From: an uncultured Blautia sp.
GTDB lineage: Bacteria > Bacillota > Clostridia > Lachnospirales > Lachnospiraceae
Length of the DNA: 64,000 nt
NCBI GenBank assembly: GCA_946557785.1
Contig: CAMNTH010000003.1
Span: forward strand, 163,737 to 227,736
Direction of reading: 5' to 3'
Shown: positions 49,289 through 59,312 of the stretch, piece after piece
How positions within the stretch are numbered: position 1 is the first letter of the stretch
Layout of the letters: every line of letters starts with the position of its first letter
Notes under the pieces: model-generated
What the model saw: the letters and a program-made list of their open reading frames with translations, nothing else
Told to the model about the DNA's origin: nothing
The model's database searches: none
Program-made: the position numbers and the translations under genes

Positions 49289-50026
49289 ATGTATCTTTCT
49301 GATATGCATACCCATTCCATTGCAAGCGGGCACGCCACCTCCTGCACCATCTCTTATATGGCAAAAAGTGCCGCCGCAAAAGGCTTAAAGCTCCTTGGCA
49401 TTACGGATCACGGACCAGCCACCCTGGCTTCCGGAACTGCTTCCTATTTCCGCAGTCTCACTTTTTCTCCAAAAAAGCGTTTCGGAGTGGATTTATTCTA
49501 TGGAGCGGAATTAAACATCCTTGATCCTGCCGGGCACGTAGACCTGGAAGACGACCTGCTGTCAAAGCTGGACTATGCCATTGCCAGTATGCATGTTCAG
49601 AACTACCGCCCAGGTACATGCGAAGAGAACACGCTGGCCTATATAAATGCCATGAGAAATCCCCATATAAAAATCCTGGGACACTGTGACGATCCCCGCT
49701 ACCCAGTGGATTATGAAGCCCTGGCATCCAGCGCTAAAGAAAACGCAGTGGTTTTTGAGATCAATGAAGCGTCTCTCGCCCCTTATGGCTACCGTGGTGA
49801 TACCAGAGCCAACAACCGGGAAATCCTGCGCTGCTGTGCCAAATATCAGATTCCCATTCTTTTGTCCAGCGACAGCCACGGCGCAGAACATATCGGAGAT
49901 TTTACATATGCCGCAGAATTCGTGCATGAGACTATGTTTCCGGAAAGCCTGATCCTGAATAATCAGCTTCCCCTGCTTAAGGTATTTTTACAGACAAGGC
50001 TGGTATCCGTTCATAAAATCCCATAA
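49289..50026 (+). CDS. PHP-domain phosphatase (YcdX-like)
   Basis: YLSDMHTHSIASGHA; LLGITDHGPA; LLSSDSHGAEHIG. Confidence 0.9.
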   Translation: MYLSDMHTHSIASGHATSCTISYMAKSAAAKGLKLLGITDHGPATLASGTASYFRSLTFSPKKRFGVDLFYGAELNILDPAGHVDLEDDLLSKLDYAIASMHVQNYRPGTCEENTLAYINAMRNPHIKILGHCDDPRYPVDYEALASSAKENAVVFEINEASLAPYGYRGDTRANNREILRCCAKYQIPILLSSDSHGAEHIGDFTYAAEFVHETMFPESLILNNQLPLLKVFLQTRLVSVHKIP

Positions 50027-50060
50027 AAGAAAGATTTTTCACTATTAGGAGGAAGCATTC

Positions 50061-51440
50061 ATGAACCAAAATACAGAAACGCTGAAAAATCCCCTGGGGA
50101 CCGCTCCTATCAGCAGCCTTCTTCGGAAATTTGCCATTCCAAGCATCATCAGCATGGTAGTAAGTGCACTTTATAATATCGTAGATCAGATCTTCATAGG
50201 ACAGGGTGTGGGAATGCTGGGGAATGCAGCTACCAATGTAGCGTTTCCCATGACAACCATTACCGTGGCCATCGCCCTGCTGCTTGGCATCGGAGGAGCG
50301 GCTAATTTTAATCTTTCACTTGGGCGCGGTCAGACAGAACGTGCAAAAAATATTGCAGGCACAGCCTTTGGTTCACTTGTCCTGTCCGGTGTCTTTTTTT
50401 TCATTGCCGTTCGGCTTTTCCTGGAACCCATCGTTCTGGCATGCGGCGCTACAGAGCAGACACTTGATTATTCACTTTCTTACATCGGAATTACGTCCCT
50501 TGGTTTTCCATTTTATATGCTTACCACAGGTGGCAACCATCTGATCCGCGCTGACGGAAAGCCAACCTACTCCATGCTTGCCATGATATCCGGCGCAGTC
50601 ATCAATACCATCCTGGATCCTTTATTTATCTTCGTATTCGATTTCGGCATCCAGGGCGCTGCATGGGCCACAGTTATCGGACAGATCTTTTCCGCATGCA
50701 TGGTGCTTGTTTATCTTCCCAAATATCTGGGCGGTTCCTTATACTTCAGGGATTTCCTGCCCAAGCCGGATTGCCTGAAGGCCATTGCCTCCCTTGGTTC
50801 TGCCGCCTGCTTAAACCAGCTTGCCATTACTGTAGTTCAGATCCTTCTGAATAATACACTGCGTCACTACGGCAGTCTCTCCCCATACGGAAGCGACATT
50901 CCTTTAGCTGTTGTAGGTATTGTTATGAAGGTTAACATGCTGTTTCTCTCTGTAGTCATTGGGTTGTCCCAGGGAGCCCAGCCGGTCATCAGCTTCAACT
51001 ATGGCGCAGGGAAATATTCCAGGGTAAAGGAAGCTTACCTGAAAGCTGCCGGAGCTGCAAGCATTGTTGCCATTATAGGCGTTCTGTGTTTTCAGATTTT
51101 TCCCAGGCAGATCATCAGCCTCTTCGGAAACGGCGACCAGCTTTATTATGAATTTGCAGTGAAGTTTTTCCGAATTTTTCTGTTCTGCACTTTCTTTAAC
51201 GGACTGCAGCCGGTAACCTCCAATTTCTTTACTTCCATCGGCAAGGCAACCAAAGGTATTTTCCTTTCTATGACGAGGCAGATCATCTTTTTGGTTCCTT
51301 TGGTAATCATCTTCCCTATCTTTATGGGCATCGATGGTATAATGTATGCCGGTCCTATTTCAGATGCGGCAGCCGGAATACTGGCTCTCCTTCTTGTACG
51401 GCGGGAATTCAAAAAAATAGTTGACAGTAATCCGCAATAG
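50061..51440 (+). CDS. MATE-family efflux transporter
   Basis: Twelve-TM-like; GTAPISSLLRKFAIPSIISMVVSALYNIVDQIFIGQG. Confidence 0.92.
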   Translation: MNQNTETLKNPLGTAPISSLLRKFAIPSIISMVVSALYNIVDQIFIGQGVGMLGNAATNVAFPMTTITVAIALLLGIGGAANFNLSLGRGQTERAKNIAGTAFGSLVLSGVFFFIAVRLFLEPIVLACGATEQTLDYSLSYIGITSLGFPFYMLTTGGNHLIRADGKPTYSMLAMISGAVINTILDPLFIFVFDFGIQGAAWATVIGQIFSACMVLVYLPKYLGGSLYFRDFLPKPDCLKAIASLGSAACLNQLAITVVQILLNNTLRHYGSLSPYGSDIPLAVVGIVMKVNMLFLSVVIGLSQGAQPVISFNYGAGKYSRVKEAYLKAAGAASIVAIIGVLCFQIFPRQIISLFGNGDQLYYEFAVKFFRIFLFCTFFNGLQPVTSNFFTSIGKATKGIFLSMTRQIIFLVPLVIIFPIFMGIDGIMYAGPISDAAAGILALLLVRREFKKIVDSNPQ

Positions 51441-51474
51441 TGTTAGCATAAAGCTAGTATAATTCCATATTGAA

Positions 51475-51645
51475 CATACGAAGTGCTGTTTGCATTCCGC
51501 ATTGCGAACAGAAGAGGGAATCAGGTGCAACTCCTGAACGATCCGGTCACTGTAACAGATGAGCAAGTTTTCATAAACCCATTGTACTTTCTGGTATGAG
51601 AAGGGGAGAACAAGCGATGATCCTGAAGTCAGGAAACCTGCTTTG
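51475..51645 (+). promoter_or_regulatory. Cobalamin riboswitch
   Basis: GAGGGAATCAGGTGCAACTCCTGAACGATCCGGTCACTGTAA core and B12 box AGTCAGGAAACCTGC (51627-51641). Confidence 0.88.
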
Positions 51646-51713
51646 TATGGCGAGGTTAACCTTCCGTGTAAAGTGTATCAGCCAACCTATGATATCCGCA
51701 ATCATCAGGTGTT

Positions 51714-51748
51714 GTCTGCTTTCCGTGAAGCAGACATTTTTTATGGGA
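51714..51748 (+). terminator. Intrinsic terminator, probably the riboswitch expression platform
   Basis: GTCTGCTTTCCGTGAAGCAGAC followed by ATTTTTTAT. Confidence 0.8.
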
Positions 51749-51960
51749 TTCGCCTGTTCGTATGAATTATACATGATTGTCTTTTTAGAAGGCAGGATTA
51801 AATGGCAGGCGGTACTGCTTCGGATGCATTCATTCCCTCCGCTTATTTGAATGGTGCATTTCTACCCCGGGGCAGCGTCGTCCCTCATAAAGTTTTCTAT
51901 CGGCGTTTCGGCGCCTTTTTTTATTTTCAGATATCTCATTATCATTGGAGGAAAATCATT

Positions 51961-52257
51961 ATGGATAATCCTGTTTGGAAGAATAAAGAGTATTCCTTTT
52001 TCAGCCATAAAAAATGTGAATATTTCCCCTGTCATCAGGATGCTGATCCAGACAATTTTAATTGTCTGTTCTGCTACTGCCCCCTTTACGCCCTGGGGGA
52101 CAAATGCGGCGGAAACTTCCGGATCACCACAAAAGGAATCAAGGACTGCAGCAGCTGCCTCATTCCCCACAAAAGAGAAAATTACGGTTATATCACCGGC
52201 AAATATCAGGAACTGGTAGAATTAATGAAGTCCCAGGGAACCCTGCCTCCACGTTAA
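51961..52257 (+). CDS. Cysteine-rich small domain protein (predicted metal-binding)
   Basis: CEYFPCHQDADPDNFNCLFCYCPLYALGDKCGGNFRITTKGIKDCSSCLIPH; ATG at 51961 after GGAGGAAAATCATT. Confidence 0.85.
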   Translation: MDNPVWKNKEYSFFSHKKCEYFPCHQDADPDNFNCLFCYCPLYALGDKCGGNFRITTKGIKDCSSCLIPHKRENYGYITGKYQELVELMKSQGTLPPR

Positions 52258-53156
52258 GAACCGCTTTGGGAAGTTTCCCGGATCATCTTTTCCAGCTTCC
52301 TGGCCGCAATACTGGTTGGGCGTTTGGGATCCCAAACCATACAGATATGCCTTGCCGGAATCTTTTCTGAAAGCATCACCTGAAAGATCTCACCTTTTTC
52401 CAGCGGCTCACATGCCAAATGTCCTGGAATAAAGCCAAGTCCCAGCTCATTTCTAACCAACGGCAGGATCTGTTCTGTAGATGCAGCCTCAATGTCCGGC
52501 TGCAAAACCAATCCCTGTTGTGCAAAAAGCTGATTATAAAATTGATATGTTTTTGTATCCCGCCCAAGGCAGATCAAAGGAAACTTTGTTATTTCCTTTA
52601 AACTGAGGACTCTCCCCTTAAGGTTTGAAAAATGCTTTCCTGCCACCAGGATATCCTGCACCTCTGACAGCTGAAGCATACGCAGAGACCGATCCAGATC
52701 TTCCGGCATGGTCACCACTGCAAATTCTACCTGGCCGCTTTTTACTCCTGCAATTGCCTGGGGTGCAGAACAATTGGTAAGGCGGATATGAACCCCAGGA
52801 TATGTCAGACGGAATTCCCGGAGCACAGGCAGTAAAAGACCGTGAAGGGCTGTCTCGCTGACTCCCAGGGAAACCGTCCCTTTATCCAGATTCTTATCAC
52901 CGGCAAGCTCCGCTTCTGCTGCCTGAAGCTGTTCCTGTGCAATCTGCACACGCGCAAAAAGCTTTTCCCCTTCTGGCGTCAGAGCCGCCCCTTTATGAGA
53001 TCTCCAAAAAAGAGTACATCCCAGCTCCTGTTCAAGATTGTTCATAGCCCTTGTAATATTAGGCTGGCTATTCATTAAAATGTGTGCTGCTTTTGTAAAG
53101 CTGTGGTATTTTGCCACAAAATAAAAAATGCGGTAATAATCATAATTCACTGCCAT
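52254..53156 (-). CDS. LysR-family transcriptional regulator
   Basis: N-terminal HTH YYRIFYFVAKYHSFTKAAHILMNSQPNITRAMNNLEQELGCTLF. Confidence 0.93.
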   Translation of the reverse strand: MAVNYDYYRIFYFVAKYHSFTKAAHILMNSQPNITRAMNNLEQELGCTLFWRSHKGAALTPEGEKLFARVQIAQEQLQAAEAELAGDKNLDKGTVSLGVSETALHGLLLPVLREFRLTYPGVHIRLTNCSAPQAIAGVKSGQVEFAVVTMPEDLDRSLRMLQLSEVQDILVAGKHFSNLKGRVLSLKEITKFPLICLGRDTKTYQFYNQLFAQQGLVLQPDIEAASTEQILPLVRNELGLGFIPGHLACEPLEKGEIFQVMLSEKIPARHICMVWDPKRPTSIAARKLEKMIRETSQSGS

Positions 53157-53334
53157 CCTGTTCCCCTTCTTCCCTTTTTCAGTTTTGCTCTTCCCAAATA
53201 TTCCCCATATTTTTCATATCATTTTTATATGCAAGTCATACGAAATATACCTTTTACTTATCGCCTGTTTCCAAGTATAATACCAATGGGTCTTGAGAGC
53301 AAGGCCGCATCTACAAAAAGGAGAGTCTTTAATT

Positions 53335-54666
53335 ATGAATCAGGATCTTACTGTGGGCAGGCCGGAAAACGTGTTATGGAAATTCTGTCTTCCCCTCTTT
53401 GGAAGCATTATCTTTCAGCAGCTTTATAATATTGCAGACAGTCTTGTAGCAGGCAAATTCATCGGCGAAAACGCCCTTGCAGCAGTAGGCAACAGCTATG
53501 AGATCACCCTCATCTTTATTGCCTTTGCATTTGGATGCAATATTGGCTGTTCCGTCATTGTATCCCAGTTATTTGGAGCTAAGGATTATACCGGGATGAA
53601 AACTGCAGTCTATACTGCATTGGTTTCCAGCGCAGTACTTTGTGCAATTTTAATGTTTGCCGGTATCCTAGGCTGCCACAGTTTGCTTCAGATCATTCAT
53701 ACTCCAAAGGAAATCCTTATGGATTCCAGATTGTATCTGGAAATTTACCTGTGGGGACTTCCGTTCATGTTTTTTTACAACATTGCCAACGGTGTTTTCT
53801 CAGCATTGGGAGACTCACGTACACCTTTTCTTTTTCTGGCCGTATCCTCTACTGCAAACATCGCAGCAGATGTTTTGTTTGTAACTGCCTTTCATATGGG
53901 TGTGGCTGGTGTGGCATGGGCTACCTTTTTATGTCAGGGAATCAGCTGTACCCTTGCCGTTACCGTTGTTCTCAAACGTTTAAAAACCATTGACACAGAC
54001 TCCCACATCCCTCTGTTTTCCTGGATTCTTTTCCGGAAAATCGCAGTTATCGCTGTTCCCAGCATTCTGCAGCAAAGCTTCATTTCCATAGGAAATATTA
54101 TTATACAAAGTGTGATTAACAGTTTTGGAGCCAGCGTAATTGCAGGATATTCCGCAGCAGTGAAGCTGAACAACCTTGTCATTACCTCCTTCACAACCCT
54201 TGGAAACGGTATCTCCAATTATACAGCCCAGAATATGGGCGCCAATAAACCAGGACGCATCAAAGAAGGCTTCTGCGCTGGAATTAAACTGGTATGGCTT
54301 TTAAGCCTTCCGCTGTTTCTTCTTTATTTCTTTGCAGGCCGGTATGTATTGTACTTATTCATGGATACTCATTCAGGGACTTCCATTTCCACAGGAATCC
54401 TGTTCCTGCGCATCCTGTCCCCATTTTATTTTGTGGTATCTGCCAAGCTGGTTGCTGACGGAATCCTCCGGGGCGCAGGGATTATGAATAAATTTATGAT
54501 CGGAACCTTCTCTGATTTGATCCTTCGTGTGGTTCTTGCCAAAATTCTTTCCCAAACAGCCCTTGGAGCAGCCGGAATCTGGTGTGCATGGCCTATCGGA
54601 TGGACAATCGCCACTTTTCTGTCTGTTCACTTTTACAGAAATGGGCCATGGAAAAAGAAAGCCTAA
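53335..54666 (+). CDS. MATE-family efflux transporter
   Basis: MNQDLTVGRPENVLWKFCLPLFGSIIFQQLYNIADSLVAGKFIG. Confidence 0.92.
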   Translation: MNQDLTVGRPENVLWKFCLPLFGSIIFQQLYNIADSLVAGKFIGENALAAVGNSYEITLIFIAFAFGCNIGCSVIVSQLFGAKDYTGMKTAVYTALVSSAVLCAILMFAGILGCHSLLQIIHTPKEILMDSRLYLEIYLWGLPFMFFYNIANGVFSALGDSRTPFLFLAVSSTANIAADVLFVTAFHMGVAGVAWATFLCQGISCTLAVTVVLKRLKTIDTDSHIPLFSWILFRKIAVIAVPSILQQSFISIGNIIIQSVINSFGASVIAGYSAAVKLNNLVITSFTTLGNGISNYTAQNMGANKPGRIKEGFCAGIKLVWLLSLPLFLLYFFAGRYVLYLFMDTHSGTSISTGILFLRILSPFYFVVSAKLVADGILRGAGIMNKFMIGTFSDLILRVVLAKILSQTALGAAGIWCAWPIGWTIATFLSVHFYRNGPWKKKA

Positions 54667-55448
54667 GAAAAAGCTTCCTCCAGATGCTTCATATAAATGC
54701 GGCGGATTCCAGGATATTCTCCAAGACCTTTCAGTTCACAAGTTACATGATAGCCTTCCCTTTCAAGAAGGCTTTTCCAGGAATCCTCCTCATCGCCTGC
54801 AAGATCATTGTTGGCATGATCTCCTGCAACCAGCATAAAAGGCACCAGCTTTATATTTTTTTCTTTATGTTTTTTCGCTTCCTTTACCACATGTTCTACT
54901 GAAGGGTAGGCTTCTACAGTGGCAATAAATATATTTTCATGTCCCAGATCCTTTAAAAGAAAATTCAACGCAGCATAAACCGTATTGGAATGATGCTCTG
55001 TACCATGTCCCATAAAGATCAGAAGCTCCCCATCTGCGGGCTGCATTTCCTCAAGAACCGCTTTTATAACTGCTTCATTATCTTCCTGTCCGTTCAGAAG
55101 AGGTGCACCTATTACAACCTTTTCGAACTGATCCTGAAACTGCATTGCCGCTTTTATCATTTCATCATTCTCAATTCCGTTAAGCAAATGCGTAGGCTGT
55201 ATCACAGCCTCCTTAATTCCATCCTCTTTCATCTGCTCCAGGGCTTCTTTTACACCGGGGATAAAGCTTCCGTCTCTTCGCAGGATCTTTTTGCGGATCA
55301 TACCGCTTGTCCAGGCTCTGTATACATGGCATTGCGGATAAGCTTCCCTTATTTCCTCTTCTATTTTCTCAATGGTTTTTCTGCAGGTTTCCTGATAGCT
55401 TGTTCCAAAACTCACCACAAGAATTCCCCGCTCCGATCTTTTTTCCAT
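54663..55448 (-). CDS. cbiK: Sirohydrochlorin cobaltochelatase (CbiK-like)
   Basis: GILVVSFGTSYQETCRKTIEKIE; VIQPTHLLNGIENDEM; LIFMGHGTEHHSN; FMLVAGDHANNDLAGDEEDSW. Confidence 0.93.
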   Translation of the reverse strand: MEKRSERGILVVSFGTSYQETCRKTIEKIEEEIREAYPQCHVYRAWTSGMIRKKILRRDGSFIPGVKEALEQMKEDGIKEAVIQPTHLLNGIENDEMIKAAMQFQDQFEKVVIGAPLLNGQEDNEAVIKAVLEEMQPADGELLIFMGHGTEHHSNTVYAALNFLLKDLGHENIFIATVEAYPSVEHVVKEAKKHKEKNIKLVPFMLVAGDHANNDLAGDEEDSWKSLLEREGYHVTCELKGLGEYPGIRRIYMKHLEEAFS

Positions 55449-55626
55449 AATTTCCTCCATAGTAAATACTTTTCATATCAGCTTAACGCCCTGTCGGCAA
55501 TAAAACATTTGACCAAACTTCTTTTTTCCGATAGAATAAAAAATAACTTTAAATTTTATAAAACAAAGCAGGCAGACTGTCTGCCCAAACTAAAAGCAGT
55601 TACTGCCAGAAAGGATGATTATCAAG

Positions 55627-55935
55627 ATGAATATCCCACCCCTTAACTGTTCTGCAGATGAACAAGTTCTCTATCGCACGGCCGAGCTCTTTAAGGTCTT
55701 TGGGGATCCCACCAGGATCCGTATTCTGTATGCCCTGACGGCAGGGGAGCTGTGTGTACAGGATATCGCTGATAAGCTATCCATGACCCAGAGCGCCATT
55801 TCCCATCAGCTTCGTATTTTAAAGCAGTCGGCACTTGTGAAGTTCCGCCGTGAGGGCAAAACCATTTACTATTCTCTGGCAGACGACCATGTAGCAACCA
55901 TCATGCAGCAGGGATTAGAGCACGTCTGCGAATAA
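55627..55935 (+). CDS. ArsR/SmtB-family metalloregulator
   Basis: LFKVFGDPTRIRILYALTAGELCVQDIADKLSMTQSAISHQLRILKQSALVKFRREGKTIYYSL. Confidence 0.93.
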   Translation: MNIPPLNCSADEQVLYRTAELFKVFGDPTRIRILYALTAGELCVQDIADKLSMTQSAISHQLRILKQSALVKFRREGKTIYYSLADDHVATIMQQGLEHVCE

Positions 55936-55937
55936 AG

Positions 55938-55964
55938 TAAAAAAATACGCCTTTTCTTAAGGCG
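55938..55964 (-). terminator. Intrinsic terminator on the minus strand, just downstream of riboswitch 2
   Basis: CGCCTT-AAGAA-AAGGCG hairpin followed by TATTTTTTT on the minus strand. Confidence 0.7.
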
Positions 55965-56024
55965 CACTTTCAAACATAAAAAATGAAGCCTTTCTCATAC
56001 ACCGTAAGAAGCAACAAATTCTCT

Positions 56025-56181
56025 GATGCAAGCAGGTCTCCTGACTCAAGTTCATCGTCTCCTATCGTCTTCCCGCTTTCGCAGTGACTATCATAATAGG
56101 AGGCTCCCTCTTACAGTGGCGGGACCGTACCGGATTTTCACCGATTTCCCTTTTAATCCAAAGGCAATTGGAACATGCATC
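56025..56181 (-). promoter_or_regulatory. Cobalamin riboswitch (second copy)
   Basis: Minus strand GGGAAATCGGTGAAAATCCGGTACGGTCCCGCCACTGTAA and B12 box AGTCAGGAGACCTGC; GATGCA/TGCATC closing stem. Confidence 0.92.
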
Positions 56182-56411
56182 TGATATATCATTGTAAAGC
56201 ATTAAATTTCTATTAATTTTAACATTTGACCCAGGCTTTGTCTATATTATTATTAAAAAATATTATTCTCCATGAGCCTTTTCAAGAGCCTGTTTATGAG
56301 TAACCAAAGATATAATGAAATATAAACTTCTTGACAAAGCTCTGTATTTCTATTATACTTTATTTGAATAGTTGCTCATGTGTTTGTTTAATCATATTTT
56401 AGGAGGTTTCC

Positions 56412-58685
56412 ATGAAAAAGAAAGTTTATATCCTGGAAAATCTGGGATGCGCAAACTGTGCTTCAAAAATCGAACATAAAGCCGCATCTCTTCCGGGAGT
56501 GAAAGAAGCAACCATTACCTTTGCCACAAAACAGCTTCGGCTGATTGCAGAAGACCCGGATTCGCTGATATCAGAAATCCAGAAGATCGCCAATTCCCTG
56601 GAACCTGACATCAAAATCACCGAGCAAACACGCCGGGGAACCAATATCCCCCAGGAGCATGAAGAACATCATCACGAACACACTGCCTGCTGCTGCGGGC
56701 ATGAGCATTCCCACAAGGAGCATCATCATCACCATAAACACGATTCCTGCTGCTGCGGGCATGAACACTCCCATGAGGAACATCACCATCACGAGCATGC
56801 CCCCCAGGCTCCAGAAGCCGCTGTCAGACCCGGCTTCTTTTCCTGGCACTCTAAGACGCTCCTTACTATTCTTCTTGGTACCGCCCTGTTTATTGCAGGA
56901 GAAGTCCTGGATTATATGCAAATGGAAATTCCCAGCATCCTTTTGCTGGTTATCGCCTACATCCTTTTAGGCGGGCGCATTATACTGACTGCTGCGAAAA
57001 ACATGATCAGAGGCCAGATTTTTGACGAGAACTTTCTTATGAGCCTGGCTACCCTGGGAGCTTTCGCAATTCAGGAATATCCCGAGGCTGTTGGGGTTAT
57101 GCTTTTCTACCGCATTGGAGAATTCTTTGAACACATTGCTGTTGAAAAAAGCCGCAGCCAGATCATGGACGCAGTGGATATGCGCCCTGAAGTAGTAAAT
57201 CTCGTCATTGGGGACGAAATAAAAGTAATTGATGCAGGAGCGGCCAAGGCAGGCGACATCCTCCTAATCCGTCCAGGTGACCGCATTCCTTTGGATGGTG
57301 TTGTGGCAGAGGGGGAAAGCCGCATTGATACCTCTCCTGTAACCGGGGAGCCTGTTCCTGTAAAAGCAGGCAGCGGTGATGAAGTTATTTCCGGATGTGT
57401 CAATACCTCCGGCCTGCTAAAAATCCGTGTAGAAAAAGTCCTGGAGGAATCCATGGTTACCCGTATCCTGGACTCTGTGGAAAACGCAGCAGCCAGTAAA
57501 CCAAAAATTGATCGTTTTATCACTAAATTTGCCCGGATCTATACTCCCGTTGTGGTCATCCTGGCAGCATGCACAGCTATCATTCCTTCCCTTGCTTCAG
57601 GCAACTGGAATTACTGGGTATATACAGCGCTAAGCTTTCTTGTTATGAGCTGCCCCTGCGCCCTGGTTTTAAGTGTACCCCTGGCTTTCTTCTCCGGAAT
57701 CGGAGCAGGCTCCAGGCGCGGCATCCTTTTTAAGGGCGGGGTCTCCCTGGAAGCCATGAAGAATATCAGAGCAGTTGTTATGGATAAAACAGGGACCATC
57801 ACAAAGGGAAATTTTGTACTCCAAGAAACTATGCCAAGCAAGAACTGCCCGGACGCAGACACCCTCCTTTCCTGGTGTGCAGGCTGTGAACTTTCCTCTA
57901 CGCATCCCATTGGAAACAGCATTGTTTCTGCTGCAAAGGACCGTAATCTAAAAATCATCCGTCCCTCTTCTGTAGAAGAAATCCCGGGCTACGGCATCCG
58001 TGCAGTTTTTCCGGAAGGAGAAATCCTCTGCGGCAGCAAAAAACTGATGGATAAATATCACGTTTCTATGGAGGAGTTCCATAGCGGCAGCTACGGAACC
58101 CAGGTTATGGCTGCCAAAGACGGTATCTTTATGGGAGCCTTAGTAATCTCTGATACCCTGAAAGAAGACGCCCACTCCGCTGTTTCCCAGATCAAAAAGA
58201 TGGGAATTGCAACCGTTATGCTTACCGGCGATACCAAAGAAAGCGCAGACGCTGTGGCTGTCGCTGCCGGTATTGAAGAAGTCTGCGCAAGACTCCTTCC
58301 CCAGGATAAGCTTACAGAGCTGACAAAAATCCGCAGTTCCCACGGCCCCGTTATGTTTGTAGGAGATGGTATCAACGATGCCCCTGTACTTGCAGGTGCT
58401 GATGTTGGTGCTGCTATGGGAAGCGGAGCCGATGCTGCCCTGGAAGCTGCCGATGTGGTATTTATGACTTCCGACGTGGAAGCCATACCTCAATCCCTGT
58501 CGATCGCACGTGCCACCAGCAGAATCTCCTGGCAAAATGTTATTTTTGCCTTGATTATCAAAGTATTTGTTATGATCCTTGGGCTTTGCGGCTTCGCCTC
58601 CATGTGGATGGCCGTATTTGCAGATACCGGCGTAGCAATGCTGTGTATATTAAATTCCATACGTATTCTGTACAAAAAAAAATGA
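56412..58685 (+). CDS. Heavy-metal P1B-type ATPase (ZntA/CadA-like) with N-terminal HMA and His/Cys-rich linker
   Basis: GCANCASKIE; SCPCALVLSVPLAFF; DKTGTITKG; GDGINDAPVLAGADVG. Confidence 0.95.
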   Translation: MKKKVYILENLGCANCASKIEHKAASLPGVKEATITFATKQLRLIAEDPDSLISEIQKIANSLEPDIKITEQTRRGTNIPQEHEEHHHEHTACCCGHEHSHKEHHHHHKHDSCCCGHEHSHEEHHHHEHAPQAPEAAVRPGFFSWHSKTLLTILLGTALFIAGEVLDYMQMEIPSILLLVIAYILLGGRIILTAAKNMIRGQIFDENFLMSLATLGAFAIQEYPEAVGVMLFYRIGEFFEHIAVEKSRSQIMDAVDMRPEVVNLVIGDEIKVIDAGAAKAGDILLIRPGDRIPLDGVVAEGESRIDTSPVTGEPVPVKAGSGDEVISGCVNTSGLLKIRVEKVLEESMVTRILDSVENAAASKPKIDRFITKFARIYTPVVVILAACTAIIPSLASGNWNYWVYTALSFLVMSCPCALVLSVPLAFFSGIGAGSRRGILFKGGVSLEAMKNIRAVVMDKTGTITKGNFVLQETMPSKNCPDADTLLSWCAGCELSSTHPIGNSIVSAAKDRNLKIIRPSSVEEIPGYGIRAVFPEGEILCGSKKLMDKYHVSMEEFHSGSYGTQVMAAKDGIFMGALVISDTLKEDAHSAVSQIKKMGIATVMLTGDTKESADAVAVAAGIEEVCARLLPQDKLTELTKIRSSHGPVMFVGDGINDAPVLAGADVGAAMGSGADAALEAADVVFMTSDVEAIPQSLSIARATSRISWQNVIFALIIKVFVMILGLCGFASMWMAVFADTGVAMLCILNSIRILYKKK
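56686..56805 (+). repeat. 60-bp tandem duplication encoding CCCGHEHSHxEHHHHHxHxS-type modules
   Basis: CCTGCTGCTGCGGGCATGA at 56686 and again at 56746; conserved period of 60 bp. Confidence 0.9.
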
Positions 58686-58832
58686 ACACACCGAAAGCCG
58701 GGACAGTATTGCCATACATCCCGGCTTTTTACATATAATCTCCAATATACAATTGCCACACAAAAGAATTTATGCTATGATGACCCAGGAAAACCCAAAA
58801 TCACTTTAATATCCTGTTAAGCGAGGAAATCC

Positions 58833-59312
58833 ATGAGCAAAAAAACAGCATACCTGGGACTTTTTTCCGCAGTGGCTATTATCTTTGGTTATGTGGAAAC
58901 CTTAATCCCTATTTTTGCCGGTATTCCCGGCATTAAACTTGGACTTGCCAACCTGGCAGTTTTATTTATTTTAGAATATTATTCATGGAAGGAAGCAGCT
59001 TTCGTATCCCTGGTACGGATCCTGGTAATCGGCTTCCTCTTTGGCAATTTATTCAGTATTGCCTATAGCCTTTCCGGTGCTTCCCTAAGTCTTTTGGTTA
59101 TGACCCTTTTTAAAAGACAGAAGGGATTCAGCCTGATCGGCGTCAGTATTGCCGGAGGAGTGGCTCACAATACAGGACAGCTTCTGATCGCTATGCTCAT
59201 TGTGGAAAACACCAGTCTCCTTTACTATGCTCCTGCCCTTTTAATCTCCGGTGTTATTACAGGATTCTTTATCGGGCTTCTGACAAAGGAAACATGCAGG
59301 AGAATTCTATAG
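58833..59312 (+). CDS. Gx transporter family / heptaprenyl diphosphate synthase component I-like membrane protein
   Basis: YVETLIPIFAGIPGIKLGLANLAVLFILEYYSWKEAAFVSLVRIL. Confidence 0.85.
   Translation: MSKKTAYLGLFSAVAIIFGYVETLIPIFAGIPGIKLGLANLAVLFILEYYSWKEAAFVSLVRILVIGFLFGNLFSIAYSLSGASLSLLVMTLFKRQKGFSLIGVSIAGGVAHNTGQLLIAMLIVENTSLLYYAPALLISGVITGFFIGLLTKETCRRIL

Noticed and set aside
55691-55897. Minus-strand 68-aa ORF downstream of the second riboswitch as its target gene.
   Set aside because: Antisense to a clear ArsR coding sequence and without a recognisable domain.
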